A stretch of 64,000 bases of DNA from Chitinophaga pinensis DSM 2588 (GTDB taxonomy: Bacteria > Bacteroidota > Bacteroidia > Chitinophagales > Chitinophagaceae): contig NC_013132.1 in assembly GCF_000024005.1 (NCBI RefSeq), positions 1,550,001 through 1,614,000 on the forward strand. Reading direction: 5' to 3'. Both the position numbers and the translations under genes were made by a program. Shown here piece by piece: positions 34,757-43,717 of the stretch. Every line of letters starts with the position of its first letter. Position 1 is the stretch's first letter. The notes below the pieces were generated by a model, which saw only the letters and a list, made by a program, of their open reading frames with translations, was not told the DNA's origin and made no database searches.

Positions 34757-36082
34757 ATGTTCGAATCATTATCAGAGCGGCTCGACTCGGCGTTTAAACA
34801 ACTGAAAGGTGAAGGCCGTATCAGTGAAATCAATGTGGCCTCTACGGTGAAAGAAATTCGCCGTGCGCTGGTGGATGCTGACGTAAACTATAAAATTGCG
34901 AAAGACTTCACTGACCGTGTAAGAGAAAAGGCCCTGGGTGAAAAGGTAATTACAGCCATTTCTCCCGGACAGCTGATGGTGAAGATCGTTAAAGACGAGC
35001 TGACTGAACTGATGGGTGGCAGCGAAGCGGAACTGGATGTTAAGTCCAATCCGTCTATCATCCTGATTGCAGGTTTGCAGGGTTCCGGTAAAACCACCTT
35101 CTCCGGCAAACTGGCGAACTTCCTGAAAACTAAAAAAGGAAAGAAACCACTCCTGGTAGCAGCGGATATTTACCGTCCGGCGGCGATTGACCAGCTGAAA
35201 GTGCTGGGTGAGCAGATCGGAGTGGAAGTATATAGTGAGCCGGAGAACAAAGACGCGGTGAAAATTGCACAGAACGCAATCGCACACGCTAAACAGAACA
35301 ATAACAATATTATTATCATAGATACCGCCGGTCGTCTCGCTGTAGATGAAGTGATGATGACTGAGGTAGCGAATGTGAAAGCAGCTGTAAAGCCGAATGA
35401 GATCCTCTTCGTGGTGGATTCCATGACTGGTCAGGATGCTGTGAATACAGCCAAAGCGTTTAACGAACGCCTCGACTTCAGCGGTGTGGTACTGACCAAA
35501 CTGGACGGTGACACACGTGGTGGTGCGGCGCTGACGATCAAATACACGGTAGAAAAGCCGATCAAGTTCGTGAGCATGGGCGAAAAGCTCGACACGCTGG
35601 ACGTATTCTATCCTGAACGTATGGCACAACGTATCCTGGGGATGGGTGATATCACTACCCTCGTGGAACGTGCACAGGCGCAGTTCGATGAAGAACAGGC
35701 GAAAAAACTGGAGAAGAAGATCCGTCAGAACCAGTTTGATTTCGAAGACTTCCGCGAGCAGCTGCAGCAGATCAAGAAAATGGGTAACCTGAAAGACCTC
35801 ATGGCGATGATTCCGGGGGTAGGTAAGGCCATTAAGGATATAGACATCAGCGACGACGCATTTAAAGGCATTGAAGCAATGATCGGTTCTATGACGCCAT
35901 ATGAGCGTAACAACCCGGATAGTATTGATGGTAGTCGTCGTAAGCGTATTGCTAAGGGCTCCGGTAAAGATATCCAGGATGTGAACCAGTTCATGAAGCA
36001 ATTTGACCAGATGCGTCAGATGATGAAGATGATGAACAAATTCGGAGCAGGTGGTAAAGGCTTAAGAGCTTTAGGCAGGTAG
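34757..36082 (+). CDS. ffh: Signal recognition particle protein Ffh
   Basis: A 441-residue SRP GTPase that binds 4.5S RNA and signal sequences of nascent membrane proteins. The N domain (about 1-85) is followed by the G domain with GLQGSGKTTFSGKLA (G1), DIYRPAAIDQLK, DTAGR (G3) and TKLDGD (G4), up to about residue 295. The methionine-rich M domain (about 310-441) ends with MRQMMKMMNKFG. Length is normal. It lies between rpoD and the rpsP operon, the same ffh-rpsP-rimM-trmD-rplS order found in many bacteria, though here ffh has its own terminator. Confidence 0.98.
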   Translation: MFESLSERLDSAFKQLKGEGRISEINVASTVKEIRRALVDADVNYKIAKDFTDRVREKALGEKVITAISPGQLMVKIVKDELTELMGGSEAELDVKSNPSIILIAGLQGSGKTTFSGKLANFLKTKKGKKPLLVAADIYRPAAIDQLKVLGEQIGVEVYSEPENKDAVKIAQNAIAHAKQNNNNIIIIDTAGRLAVDEVMMTEVANVKAAVKPNEILFVVDSMTGQDAVNTAKAFNERLDFSGVVLTKLDGDTRGGAALTIKYTVEKPIKFVSMGEKLDTLDVFYPERMAQRILGMGDITTLVERAQAQFDEEQAKKLEKKIRQNQFDFEDFREQLQQIKKMGNLKDLMAMIPGVGKAIKDIDISDDAFKGIEAMIGSMTPYERNNPDSIDGSRRKRIAKGSGKDIQDVNQFMKQFDQMRQMMKMMNKFGAGGKGLRALGR

Positions 36083-36090
36083 TTTCAAAA

Positions 36091-36115
36091 AAAAATCCAC
36101 AACCTGTGGATTTTT
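36091..36115 (+). terminator. Terminator of ffh
   Basis: An 11-bp stem (36091-36101 with 36105-36115, AAAAATCCACA/TGTGGATTTTT) with an ACC loop; the A and T runs are part of the stem. Confidence 0.85.
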
Positions 36116-36127
36116 AACATAAAATAT

Positions 36128-36158
36128 TTTGAACTATTCGTTTTAAAGAATACCTTTG
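36128..36158 (+). promoter_or_regulatory. Sigma-A promoter of rpsP
   Basis: TTTG at 36128-36131, 19 bases, TACCTTTG at 36151-36158; a full consensus match. The leader before the ATG at 36212 is about 45 bases. Confidence 0.85.
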
Positions 36159-36211
36159 CTGCCCCAATAAATACTTTTTCATAACTCGCAAAAAAATAAC
36201 TCGAATTATTT

Positions 36212-36652
36212 ATGCCAGTAAAAATCAGACTGCAACGTCATGGCGCTAAGAAGAGACCTTTTTATTTTATAGTAGTAGCCGATGCTCGCGCGCCAAGAGA
36301 TGGTAAATTTATCCAGAAAATCGGTACTTACAATCCACTGACTGTGCCTGCTTCTATCAACATCGATACAGACAAAGCACTGCGTTGGTTACAGAAAGGT
36401 GCTCAGCCTACAGATACAGTAAGAAGAATCCTGTCTTTCAAAGGTGTTCTCTACCTGAAACACTTACTGAGAGGTGTGAAACTGGGTCTGTTCGATGAGC
36501 CTACAGCTTTCACCAAATTCGAACAATGGCAGGCTGAACACGAGCAGAAAGTTGCTGCACGTCGTGACAGTCACAAGAAAGCAAGAGTTGCCGCTCCAAT
36601 CGTGAGAAGAGTAGAAGATACTCCAGCTCAGCCAGAAGGTGGCGAAGCATAA
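36212..36652 (+). CDS. rpsP: 30S ribosomal protein bS16
   Basis: A 146-residue small-subunit protein. The first ~80 residues are the family core ([20 protein letters not shown], then IGTYNPL), needed for 30S assembly. An extra C-terminal tail of about 60 charged residues ([20 protein letters not shown]) extends it well beyond the ~82 residues of E. coli bS16, a usual trait in Bacteroidota. It has its own consensus promoter, and a terminator lies between it and rimM, so rimM probably gets only part of its transcription. Confidence 0.97.
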   Translation: MPVKIRLQRHGAKKRPFYFIVVADARAPRDGKFIQKIGTYNPLTVPASINIDTDKALRWLQKGAQPTDTVRRILSFKGVLYLKHLLRGVKLGLFDEPTAFTKFEQWQAEHEQKVAARRDSHKKARVAAPIVRRVEDTPAQPEGGEA

Positions 36653-36674
36653 TCTAGCTTTTGAATAAATATTG

Positions 36675-36711
36675 AAAGGGAAATATTTGTACGCAAATAT
36701 TTCCCTTTTTC
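36675..36711 (+). terminator. Terminator between rpsP and rimM
   Basis: A 15-bp perfect stem (36675-36689 with 36694-36708) with TACG loop and a T-run. It ends 23 bases before the rimM start and should lower read-through from the ribosomal protein to rimM-trmD. Confidence 0.88.
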
Positions 36712-36733
36712 TTAGCCGGAAGGGCATCGTATT

Positions 36734-37255
36734 ATGAATAATTACTTCAGCATAGGAAAACTGGTATCCGTATTTGGTTTACAGGGGGAATTCATTCTCA
36801 AGCATAGTCTGGGAAAAAGAACAGCCCTGCAGGGAGTGGATGCTATCTTCCTGGAAGAGCGTAAGAACAGTTTTATCCCTTATTTCATACAGAAATCCAG
36901 CGTGAAAGACCATGAACACATGTTCGTCAAGCTGGAAGGGGTAGATACCAAAGAAGACGCCCGCAGACTAGTACAAACGCCTGTATACCTGCTGGAGGAT
37001 GATTTCAAAAAACAGACGTCCGCATCAGCCCCGCTTTCCATGTTGGGCTTTATGGTGAAAGACAAGCAGCAGGGAGAACTGGGTGTTATCGAAGAAGTAA
37101 TTGAAATGCCCATGCAGGTGCTGGTTAAAGTAATGTACAGGGAAAAAGAGGCTCTGTTGCCACTCAATGAGCAATCGCTCATAAAAGTGGATAAAAAGCA
37201 GCAGATCGTTCACGTCGACCTTCCTGATGGCTTACTGGACCTTTACCTGGAGTAG
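36734..37255 (+). CDS. rimM: Ribosome maturation factor RimM
   Basis: A 173-residue 30S assembly factor that binds bS19 and helps mature the 16S 3' domain. The N-terminal RimM domain (about 1-90) starts [20 protein letters not shown], and the C-terminal PRC-barrel domain (about 95-173) contains [18 protein letters not shown] and ends [13 protein letters not shown], as usual. It sits between rpsP (terminator in between) and trmD (56-base gap) in the classical order, and is probably transcribed with trmD. Confidence 0.95.
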   Translation: MNNYFSIGKLVSVFGLQGEFILKHSLGKRTALQGVDAIFLEERKNSFIPYFIQKSSVKDHEHMFVKLEGVDTKEDARRLVQTPVYLLEDDFKKQTSASAPLSMLGFMVKDKQQGELGVIEEVIEMPMQVLVKVMYREKEALLPLNEQSLIKVDKKQQIVHVDLPDGLLDLYLE

Positions 37256-37311
37256 CAGGACATTTATTATTTACCGGGACCTGTACTGACAGGTTGGATG
37301 GAGCATTAAAT

Positions 37312-37983
37312 ATGAGAATAGATATCATTACCGTACAACCGGGATTACTGGAAGGGCCTTTTTCACATTCTATACTGAAAAGAGCCCAGACAAAAGAATT
37401 ACTGGAAGTACATACTCACAATCTGCGGGATTATTCCAATCTGAAGCATAAACAGGTAGATGACTACCAGTTTGGCGGAGGAGCAGGTATGGTGATGATG
37501 CTGGAACCCATCGTAAATGCCATCGAGACCTTACAGGCAAAAGTCCAGTATGACGAAATCATCTATCTGACGCCTGACGGGGAAACCCTGAATCAGAAGA
37601 TGGCTAACCAGCTGTCACTGAAAGGGAACCTCCTGATGCTCTGCGGTCACTATAAGGGTATTGATGAACGTATCCGTACGCACTTCGTGACAAAGGAGAT
37701 CTCTATCGGAGATTATGTCCTGTCAGGTGGGGAACTGGCAGCCGCTGTGCTGGTAGATGCGATCGGCCGACTCATACCCGGCGTACTGAATGATGAAACG
37801 TCCGCATTGCTGGACTCCTTTCAGGATAATCTGCTCGCGCCGCCTGTATATACCCGCCCGGAAGAATTCAGGGGCTGGAAAGTACCGGATGTGCTCATGA
37901 GCGGTGATCACAAGAAGATCGATAACTGGAGACATGACCAGGCGCTGGAGCGCACAAAGGCACGTCGTCCGGATCTGTTATAA
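37312..37983 (+). CDS. trmD: tRNA (guanine-N1)-methyltransferase TrmD
   Basis: A 223-residue SPOUT-class enzyme that methylates G37 of tRNAs, preventing frameshifts. The knot region is clear: [30 protein letters not shown], and [20 protein letters not shown], where AdoMet binds. The catalytic Asp region is near [20 protein letters not shown]. The ATG at 37312 (MRIDIIT) fits the family start; an in-frame upstream start at 37294 would add only six residues. It lies downstream of rimM. Confidence 0.97.
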   Translation: MRIDIITVQPGLLEGPFSHSILKRAQTKELLEVHTHNLRDYSNLKHKQVDDYQFGGGAGMVMMLEPIVNAIETLQAKVQYDEIIYLTPDGETLNQKMANQLSLKGNLLMLCGHYKGIDERIRTHFVTKEISIGDYVLSGGELAAAVLVDAIGRLIPGVLNDETSALLDSFQDNLLAPPVYTRPEEFRGWKVPDVLMSGDHKKIDNWRHDQALERTKARRPDLL

Positions 37984-38038
37984 ATTTTGGCTGATTATCA
38001 GCCGTTTGGGAAATTATTATTTAATAACGGAGTTCTTA

Positions 38039-38070
38039 TTTGGAAGTTGTGTATTTCTAAACTACCTTTG
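38039..38070 (+). promoter_or_regulatory. Sigma-A promoter of rplS
   Basis: TTTG at 38039-38042, 20 bases, TACCTTTG at 38063-38070; start of transcription near 38077. This gives rplS its own promoter apart from trmD. Confidence 0.82.
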
Positions 38071-38092
38071 CACTCCGATAAATATTTGAAAG

Positions 38093-38440
38093 ATGAACGC
38101 TATTTCTTTTGTTCACGAGCAACTGTCAGGTAAGAAATCATACCCGAAGTTTAAAGCCGGTGATAACGTCACTGTAAACTATAAAATTGTTGAAGGTAGC
38201 AAGGAAAGAATCCAGTCCTTCAAAGGTGATGTATTGAAAATCCAGGGTACTGGTGCTACTGTTACTTTTACAGTAAGAAAGATTTCTGATGGAGTAGGTG
38301 TAGAAAGGATTTTCCCTTTGCTGTCTCCACACATCGACGGAATCGTGCTGAATAAGGTTGGTAAAGTTAGAAGGGCTAGACTGTTCTACCTGCGCGAACG
38401 TGCTGGTAAAGCTGCCCGTATCAAAGAGAAAAGGGTTTAG
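38093..38440 (+). CDS. rplS: 50S ribosomal protein bL19
   Basis: A 115-residue large-subunit protein located at the 30S-50S interface. The family signature [15 protein letters not shown] is present near residues 72-86, followed by [19 protein letters not shown]. Length is normal. Separated from trmD by its own consensus promoter, and followed by a terminator. Confidence 0.98.
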   Translation: MNAISFVHEQLSGKKSYPKFKAGDNVTVNYKIVEGSKERIQSFKGDVLKIQGTGATVTFTVRKISDGVGVERIFPLLSPHIDGIVLNKVGKVRRARLFYLRERAGKAARIKEKRV

Positions 38441-38464
38441 TATAAATACAGGGAAATTAGTGAT

Positions 38465-38494
38465 AACGGGGACCGTTTGGCTCCCCGTTTTTTT
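38465..38494 (+). terminator. Terminator of rplS
   Basis: An 8-bp stem AACGGGGA/TCCCCGTT (38465-38472 with 38482-38489) extended inside by CC/GG, then a T-run. Confidence 0.85.
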
Positions 38495-38596
38495 CATGTC
38501 TATAGGGACCGGACGCGGCAATGAGCAATGCTCTTAAAATAGTATTAAAACTTTGCCGGCCAATCCACCCAACGAGAATTCCCGAATATATTTACC

Positions 38597-38604
38597 TATC
38601 TTTG
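38597..38604 (+). promoter_or_regulatory. -7 element of tatA
   Basis: TATCTTTG is an exact TAnnTTTG match; the message would start about 20 bases before the ATG at 38631, supporting that start over one further upstream. No clear -33 TTTG. Confidence 0.5.
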
Positions 38605-38630
38605 TTTGCTTAACGTTTAAAACTGAGAAA

Positions 38631-38864
38631 ATGACTGCCGCTTTTAAATCACCGTTTTTATTATTTCAGGAATTAGGTATGACAGAATTACTCTTGATCG
38701 CTCTGGTTGTATTACTGCTGTTTGGTGGTAAGAAAATCCCTGAACTGATGCGTGGCCTGGGTAAAGGTATCCGTGAGTTCAACGATGCGAAAAACAATGT
38801 GCGTAAAGAGATCGAAGATGGTATGAAAGATCAGCCGGCTACGACTGACCACAAGAATGCCTAA
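38631..38864 (+). CDS. tatA: Twin-arginine translocase subunit TatA/TatE
   Basis: A 77-residue membrane protein. After a short N-terminal stretch, one membrane helix [19 protein letters not shown] leads through the FGxKKxP hinge to an amphipathic helix [16 protein letters not shown] and a short acidic tail, the standard TatA build. TatA forms the pore of the Tat system that exports folded proteins; two likely clients are in this window, the phospholipase C (RRDFIKK) and superoxide dismutase (KREFIK). TatC is not in the window. The start at 38631 is supported by a TATCTTTG promoter element. Confidence 0.93.
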   Translation: MTAAFKSPFLLFQELGMTELLLIALVVLLLFGGKKIPELMRGLGKGIREFNDAKNNVRKEIEDGMKDQPATTDHKNA

Positions 38865-39055
38865 TTAGTTCCTGCTAAAGGAATCAGGTTTTTCGTTTTA
38901 TTTGATTCAGACGTGAATAAGGGAGTAGTATGCCTGTGAAGGGAGATGCAGTAACCACTGTATGAAATTGCTATATACCATATGCCAGCTGAAAACCTTT
39001 TCAGTAGCAGTTTTTCAAGTTTGACTTTATATTATTTTTTAAGCAATTAACTGGT

Positions 39056-40501
39056 TTGGCTTTGTCTGAATACAGCAGTATATCGGCTTTTCATGAAGCA
39101 TTATACGCCGGCAGAACAACCTGTACGGAGATGGTACGGTATTACCTTGACCGTATCGGGCAGACAAAACACCTGAATGCTTACCTGGAAGTTTTTGAAG
39201 AGGAAGCCCTTGCGAAAGCGCATGCACTGGATACCCGTATAAAAAACGGGGAATCTGTGGGAGCGCTTGCAGGCATTGTGATAGGCATTAAGGATGTTAT
39301 CTGTTATAAAGGACATAAAGTAAGCGCTGCTTCTCGCATACTGGAGGGATTCACATCCCTGTATTCTGCTACGGCAGTCGAAAGACTCCTGGCAGAAGAC
39401 GCCATTATTATTGGTAATCTCAATTGTGACGAGTTTGCAATGGGATCCACAAATGAGAACTCCGCCTACGGTCCGGTGTTGAACGCACTGGACAATTCCC
39501 GGGTACCGGGAGGGTCCTCCGGAGGGTCAGCAGTAGCTGTGCAGGCAGATCTTTGTATGGTCAGCCTTGGTAGTGATACAGGTGGTTCTGTAAGACAACC
39601 TGCTGATTTCTGTGGTATTGTAGGATTAAAACCAACTTATGGCAGGATCTCCCGCTATGGGTTAATTGCATATGCCTCTTCGTTTGATCAGATTGGGATT
39701 TTTGGCAGGAATATTGCAGATGTGGCAAGGGTGCTGCAGTTTATTGCAGGGCCCGATGAGTATGATAGTACGGCTTCAAATGAGGAAGTACCTGATTACC
39801 AGATCGTACACAATAAATCCTGGAAAATAGCGTATTTAAGAGATGCGTTGTTTCACCCCGGCCTGGATGAAGAAATGAAGGAAGGCTACACCCGCTTTTT
39901 TGAGGAGTTGGAAGCTGCAGGTGATACTGTTACAGCAGCTGATTTCGCTTACCTTGATTATGTAGTGCCTGCATATTATGTGCTGACCACTGCAGAAGCT
40001 TCTTCAAACCTTTCACGGTTCGACGGAGTTAAATACGGACACAGAACTTCATTAAATAATCTTGAATTAGCTGACTTTTACAAGAAAAGTCGGTCCGAAG
40101 GTTTTGGAAAAGAAGTAAAACGGCGTATCTTACTTGGGACTTTTGTACTTAGTGCAGGTTATTATGATGCCTATTTTGCTAAAGCTCAACAAGTTAGACG
40201 AATGGTGGTGGATAAATTGAATGAAATTTTATCTGAATATGATGCCATCGTAATGCCAACTGTACCGTCGACAGCATTTAAAATTGGAGAAAAAACAAAT
40301 GATCCGATAGCCATGTACCTGGCCGATATTTATACGGTACTGGCAAATCTGGCAGGGGTTCCGGCAATTTCCGTACCTTTGCAGCGGCATTCAAATGGGA
40401 TGCCATACGGTGTACAGATCATCACAAAGCAATTTAGCGAAGCAAACCTGTTAAGCATTGCGGAACACGCCATGCAAATAAGGCAGGTTACTCCTGTTTA
40501 A
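39056..40501 (+). CDS. gatA: Glu-tRNA(Gln)/Asp-tRNA(Asn) amidotransferase subunit A
   Basis: A 481-residue amidase-signature enzyme that frees ammonia from glutamine for transamidation of mischarged Glu-tRNA(Gln). The catalytic triad is in place: K79 (IGIKDV), S154 (PGGSSGGSAVAV) and S178 (GSDTGGSVRQP), the same numbering as known GatA proteins. The family fit starts at the TTG at 39056; no ATG or GTG lies in frame between the upstream stop at 39005-39007 and this codon, so a TTG start is inferred. gatB and gatC are not adjacent. It is followed 7 bases later by the lytic transglycosylase gene, suggesting co-transcription. Confidence 0.95.
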   Translation: MALSEYSSISAFHEALYAGRTTCTEMVRYYLDRIGQTKHLNAYLEVFEEEALAKAHALDTRIKNGESVGALAGIVIGIKDVICYKGHKVSAASRILEGFTSLYSATAVERLLAEDAIIIGNLNCDEFAMGSTNENSAYGPVLNALDNSRVPGGSSGGSAVAVQADLCMVSLGSDTGGSVRQPADFCGIVGLKPTYGRISRYGLIAYASSFDQIGIFGRNIADVARVLQFIAGPDEYDSTASNEEVPDYQIVHNKSWKIAYLRDALFHPGLDEEMKEGYTRFFEELEAAGDTVTAADFAYLDYVVPAYYVLTTAEASSNLSRFDGVKYGHRTSLNNLELADFYKKSRSEGFGKEVKRRILLGTFVLSAGYYDAYFAKAQQVRRMVVDKLNEILSEYDAIVMPTVPSTAFKIGEKTNDPIAMYLADIYTVLANLAGVPAISVPLQRHSNGMPYGVQIITKQFSEANLLSIAEHAMQIRQVTPV

Positions 40502-40508
40502 AATAAAT

Positions 40509-41870
40509 ATGTGTATGAGGAAAATCTTTTTACTACTGCTGTTGCCATCGCTGGGTGCAGTGCAAATGAGAGCGATTGGTGGCAATAGTGTACCTAAAGA
40601 GATGGTTACTCCATATGGGGGACCGGATACTACGGTACTGAACCACAAAGTACGTCTGCCAAAGGACACAATTGTCGTGCCTTCCGCAACGTCACAGGCT
40701 GTGCGAAAAAATGCGCAAAGCCTTCCGTCCAGCATCAGCAGCCCGAAGGTCTATGAACAGATCAACAACAACATTGTAGCTGGATACATCAATAACTTTG
40801 CCAGCAGGTATAGCCAACACCTGCAGGTAATGGTGTCCAGAGGGCAACCTTACTTCGTAATGGTGGAGAAAATCTTCAGAGAACACGGGATTCCCGAGGA
40901 AATGAAGTATCTCGCCGTCATCGAATCCTCCTTTAATACCAACGCTCGTTCCCGCGTAGGTGCAGTAGGAGCCTGGCAGTTCATGTCAGGTACTGCGCGT
41001 ATCTTCGGTCTCAGTGTGGGTAAAAAAGTGGACGAAAGAAAAGACTTCTATAAGTCTACAGTGGCTGCTGCCAAGTTCCTGAACGAACTGTACAATCAGT
41101 TCGGTGACTGGTTACTCGTAGTAGCTGCCTATAACTGCGGTCCTGGTGGCGTACAACGTGCCATGAACGCAAGTGGTCGCAGCGACTTCTGGGGTATGCA
41201 ATACTTCCTGCCAGCTGAATCCCGCAACCACGTTTACAAATTCATCGCTACCGGTTACATCCTCGACAGATTTAACAACTTCTTCGGCGTAGGTAACGAT
41301 ATGAGCAACACAGTTGTTGCAGTTCCTGCTCCTACCGGCGCAGCTTATGCTACAACTGAGCTTTCAGAAGAAGAAATGTTCAACACAGTCGAATTCAATA
41401 TCTCCGGCAAATACCGCCTAGATGCTATTGCCAGAAAGCTGAATATGGAACTTTCCGACCTGGAACACCTCAACCCTGATTTCTCTAAAATGATGTCAGG
41501 ACCTGAAAATAGCTACGACCTGAGAATTCCGAAAGAGAAAATGAAGGAATTCCAGACAGAGAAAGAGGAAATACTGAAGGAATCATTACAGATGATGCTG
41601 GATGACAAAGCAACCGCCTTCGATAAATCCCGCTTCCCTGCTCCGGCAAAAGTAGCTGCTCCAGCTGAGGCGAAAGCAAAGAAACCACTGACCACTACTA
41701 CAACAGCGAAAGCCTCAAAAACTTCAAAATCTTCTGCGAAAGCGAAAGCAACAGCAAAAGGAAAGGCGAAAGCGCCAACCGCGAAGAAAAAGACAGTTGC
41801 CAAGAAAACAACTGCTAAAAAACCGGTAACAGCGAAGAAGCCAACTTTGAAGAAAACAACGCTGCATTAA
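40509..41870 (+). CDS. Lytic transglycosylase (MltD-like) with LysM and basic tail
   Basis: A 453-residue exported murein enzyme that cleaves glycan strands to 1,6-anhydro products. Order: signal peptide (about 1-18), SLT domain (about 110-255) with catalytic E139 in AVIESSFNTNARSRVGAVG and VAAYNCGPGGV, then a LysM peptidoglycan-binding module (about 298-350, YRLDAIARKLNMELSDLEHL). The last ~70 residues are an unusual Lys/Ala/Thr-rich tail (repeats of AKK and KTT types, as in histone H1-like proteins) that may bind anionic polymers of the envelope or DNA. Only seven bases separate it from gatA. Confidence 0.92.
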   Translation: MCMRKIFLLLLLPSLGAVQMRAIGGNSVPKEMVTPYGGPDTTVLNHKVRLPKDTIVVPSATSQAVRKNAQSLPSSISSPKVYEQINNNIVAGYINNFASRYSQHLQVMVSRGQPYFVMVEKIFREHGIPEEMKYLAVIESSFNTNARSRVGAVGAWQFMSGTARIFGLSVGKKVDERKDFYKSTVAAAKFLNELYNQFGDWLLVVAAYNCGPGGVQRAMNASGRSDFWGMQYFLPAESRNHVYKFIATGYILDRFNNFFGVGNDMSNTVVAVPAPTGAAYATTELSEEEMFNTVEFNISGKYRLDAIARKLNMELSDLEHLNPDFSKMMSGPENSYDLRIPKEKMKEFQTEKEEILKESLQMMLDDKATAFDKSRFPAPAKVAAPAEAKAKKPLTTTTTAKASKTSKSSAKAKATAKGKAKAPTAKKKTVAKKTTAKKPVTAKKPTLKKTTLH

Positions 41871-41890
41871 TCATACTGAACTAATACAAG

Positions 41891-41916
41891 GGCCTGATCA
41901 ATCGATCAGGCCTTTT
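41891..41916 (+). terminator. Terminator after the transglycosylase gene
   Basis: A 9-bp perfect stem GGCCTGATC/GATCAGGCC (41891-41899 with 41904-41912) followed by TTTT. Confidence 0.85.
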
Positions 41917-42034
41917 GCTTTTATATGGGTTTGTGTTTGATAAGGAGGGATAAGATAAGCGTCAGGGGCTACCTTTGGCTATTGAATAGCAAGCTGTCGG
42001 ATTCAATCTGAACCATTGCATATTGCCATAAAAC

Positions 42035-42067
42035 AAAACGCTGCAAAGATCTTCTCCGCAGCGTTTT
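42035..42067 (-). terminator. Terminator of the antiporter gene
   Basis: A 10-bp stem AAAACGCTGC/GCAGCGTTTT (42035-42044 with 42058-42067), 70 bases past the minus-strand antiporter stop, with T's following on that strand. Confidence 0.7.
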
Positions 42068-42137
42068 ATTTATATAGAGCGCATTCTCAGCAGCCCAATT
42101 CTTAATTGTTACTCCTAATCCTAATTCCTAATTGAAA

Positions 42138-43586
42138 TTAGCCGATCTGGCTGGCCTGTAACTTGCTCTCTTCCACTTTCTTCACTACATCCAGCAACGG
42201 ACCCGTCATAAACGTCGTTGCCAGCGCCATTAGTACCAACATCGCAAACACTTCCGGTGACAGAATACCCAGGTCGTAACCGATATTCAATACGACCAGC
42301 TCCATCAATCCTCTGGTGTTCATCAGGGCGCCTATACCAAGAGAATCCATCCAGGACTGTCCCATCAATTTAGCTGTCAGCGCACTACCTCCCAGTTTAC
42401 CTCCTACTGCTACCAGCATGATCAGACCAAACACCGCCCAAAGATTACCCTGGCCCAGTAAGCCGATCTGTGTACGCAGTCCGGTAAACACAAAGAAGAT
42501 AGGCAGTAATAACAATACGCTCACATCTTCCAGTTTATCAGTCAGCAGTTTCTGTACTGATACTTCTGAAGGCATGATCACGCCCGCCAGAAAAGCACCA
42601 AACAAGGCATGTATGCCAATTACCTCTGCAGCCCATGCTGAAAATAGCAGCGTCATAAATGCGAGGGCAACAATGGATTTCTCTTTATGTTGCTCCTGGA
42701 AACGTGCGATTTTTTTGGCTAACCAGGGTTTTAGAATATATAACATGAATCCGACGAAAATCAGTGATAATACCAGCGTAAGCACAGCCGTCCATAATGT
42801 AACCGCTTTTACGATCGCAATAACAACCGCCAGTATGCACCATGCAGTAACATCATCTGCCGCAGCACAGGTAATAGCCAGCAGCCCCAGTGGAGTACTG
42901 CTCAGCTTTCTCTCCTGTACAATACGCGCTAAAACCGGGAATGCAGTGATGCTCATGGCAATACCCATAAACAGTGCAAAAGACAGGAAACTTACATTCG
43001 CAGGGGCAAATCTTGCATACATATAGTAAGCTAAGCTTACACCCAGAAAGAAAGGAAATACAATACTCGCATGACTGATCATCACCGCATCATGCGCCTT
43101 GTTCTTCATCTTCTCCGTATCCAGTTCCATACCTACTACAAACATGAAGAAAGCAAGACCTATCTGACTTAAAAACTGCAGATTTTTAAAACCTTCCGCA
43201 GGAAAAATAAACGTACTTCCTGAAGGCCATACCATCCCAAGCAGGGATGGTCCCAGGCAAATACCTGCTACAATCTCTCCTACTACTGAAGGTTGTCCGA
43301 TCTTATTTGCCAGCCAGCCAAATAATCGGGCAGTGGCCAAAATCAGAATTATCTGTAACAGCAATAACGCTAAAGGATGATGTACATTCTGGACCATTGA
43401 ATTCCAGACACTCTCCGCTGTAGAAGTGGGTGGAATTGTGTGTGCAGATGCGGAAGCAGCAGAGGCCATCTTATTCACAGGCGTACTGCCGTCGGTTGTA
43501 AGATGGCTGCCCTTATTGATAATAAACCAGATAAGACATCCGAAAAAGCCGATAATCAGTGGATAAAGCAACAGTCTCTTATTCAT
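42138..43586 (-). CDS. CPA2-family cation:proton antiporter
   Basis: A 482-residue inner-membrane protein of the monovalent cation:proton antiporter-2 family, with an extra N-terminal membrane helix and periplasmic segment (about 1-70) before the ~12-helix core. Family markers: [25 protein letters not shown], and the ion-binding pair in [11 protein letters not shown]. It exchanges Na+ or K+ for protons. The usual C-terminal TrkA regulatory domain of KefB-type members is absent. The ATG at 43586 (MNKRLLLYP) is preferred to an in-frame upstream start at 43637, which would run into the region shared with the divergent phospholipase promoter. Confidence 0.9.
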   Translation of the reverse strand: MNKRLLLYPLIIGFFGCLIWFIINKGSHLTTDGSTPVNKMASAASASAHTIPPTSTAESVWNSMVQNVHHPLALLLLQIILILATARLFGWLANKIGQPSVVGEIVAGICLGPSLLGMVWPSGSTFIFPAEGFKNLQFLSQIGLAFFMFVVGMELDTEKMKNKAHDAVMISHASIVFPFFLGVSLAYYMYARFAPANVSFLSFALFMGIAMSITAFPVLARIVQERKLSSTPLGLLAITCAAADDVTAWCILAVVIAIVKAVTLWTAVLTLVLSLIFVGFMLYILKPWLAKKIARFQEQHKEKSIVALAFMTLLFSAWAAEVIGIHALFGAFLAGVIMPSEVSVQKLLTDKLEDVSVLLLLPIFFVFTGLRTQIGLLGQGNLWAVFGLIMLVAVGGKLGGSALTAKLMGQSWMDSLGIGALMNTRGLMELVVLNIGYDLGILSPEVFAMLVLMALATTFMTGPLLDVVKKVEESKLQASQIG

Positions 43587-43717
43587 ATAGTATCGGTTTA
43601 ATTGGACGAAAGATAATAATAATACCCGGGGCCTCACATTAATGGGGTATTAAATTACATTGAAGATTGACCATATATGGCTTCAGCTTGGAGCAGGTTA
43701 TGTATCTTGTCAGCATT

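Noticed and set aside
34772..36001. A 409-codon open frame on the minus strand, opposite ffh.
   Set aside because: It lies fully inside the certain ffh gene, its translation is Phe/His/Cys-rich without any domain, and ffh codon bias explains the lack of stops.
42316..43026. A 236-codon open frame on the plus strand opposite the antiporter gene.
   Set aside because: It is within a clear CPA2 gene, and its translation is Ser/Asn/Pro-rich noise typical of an antisense frame of a membrane protein.
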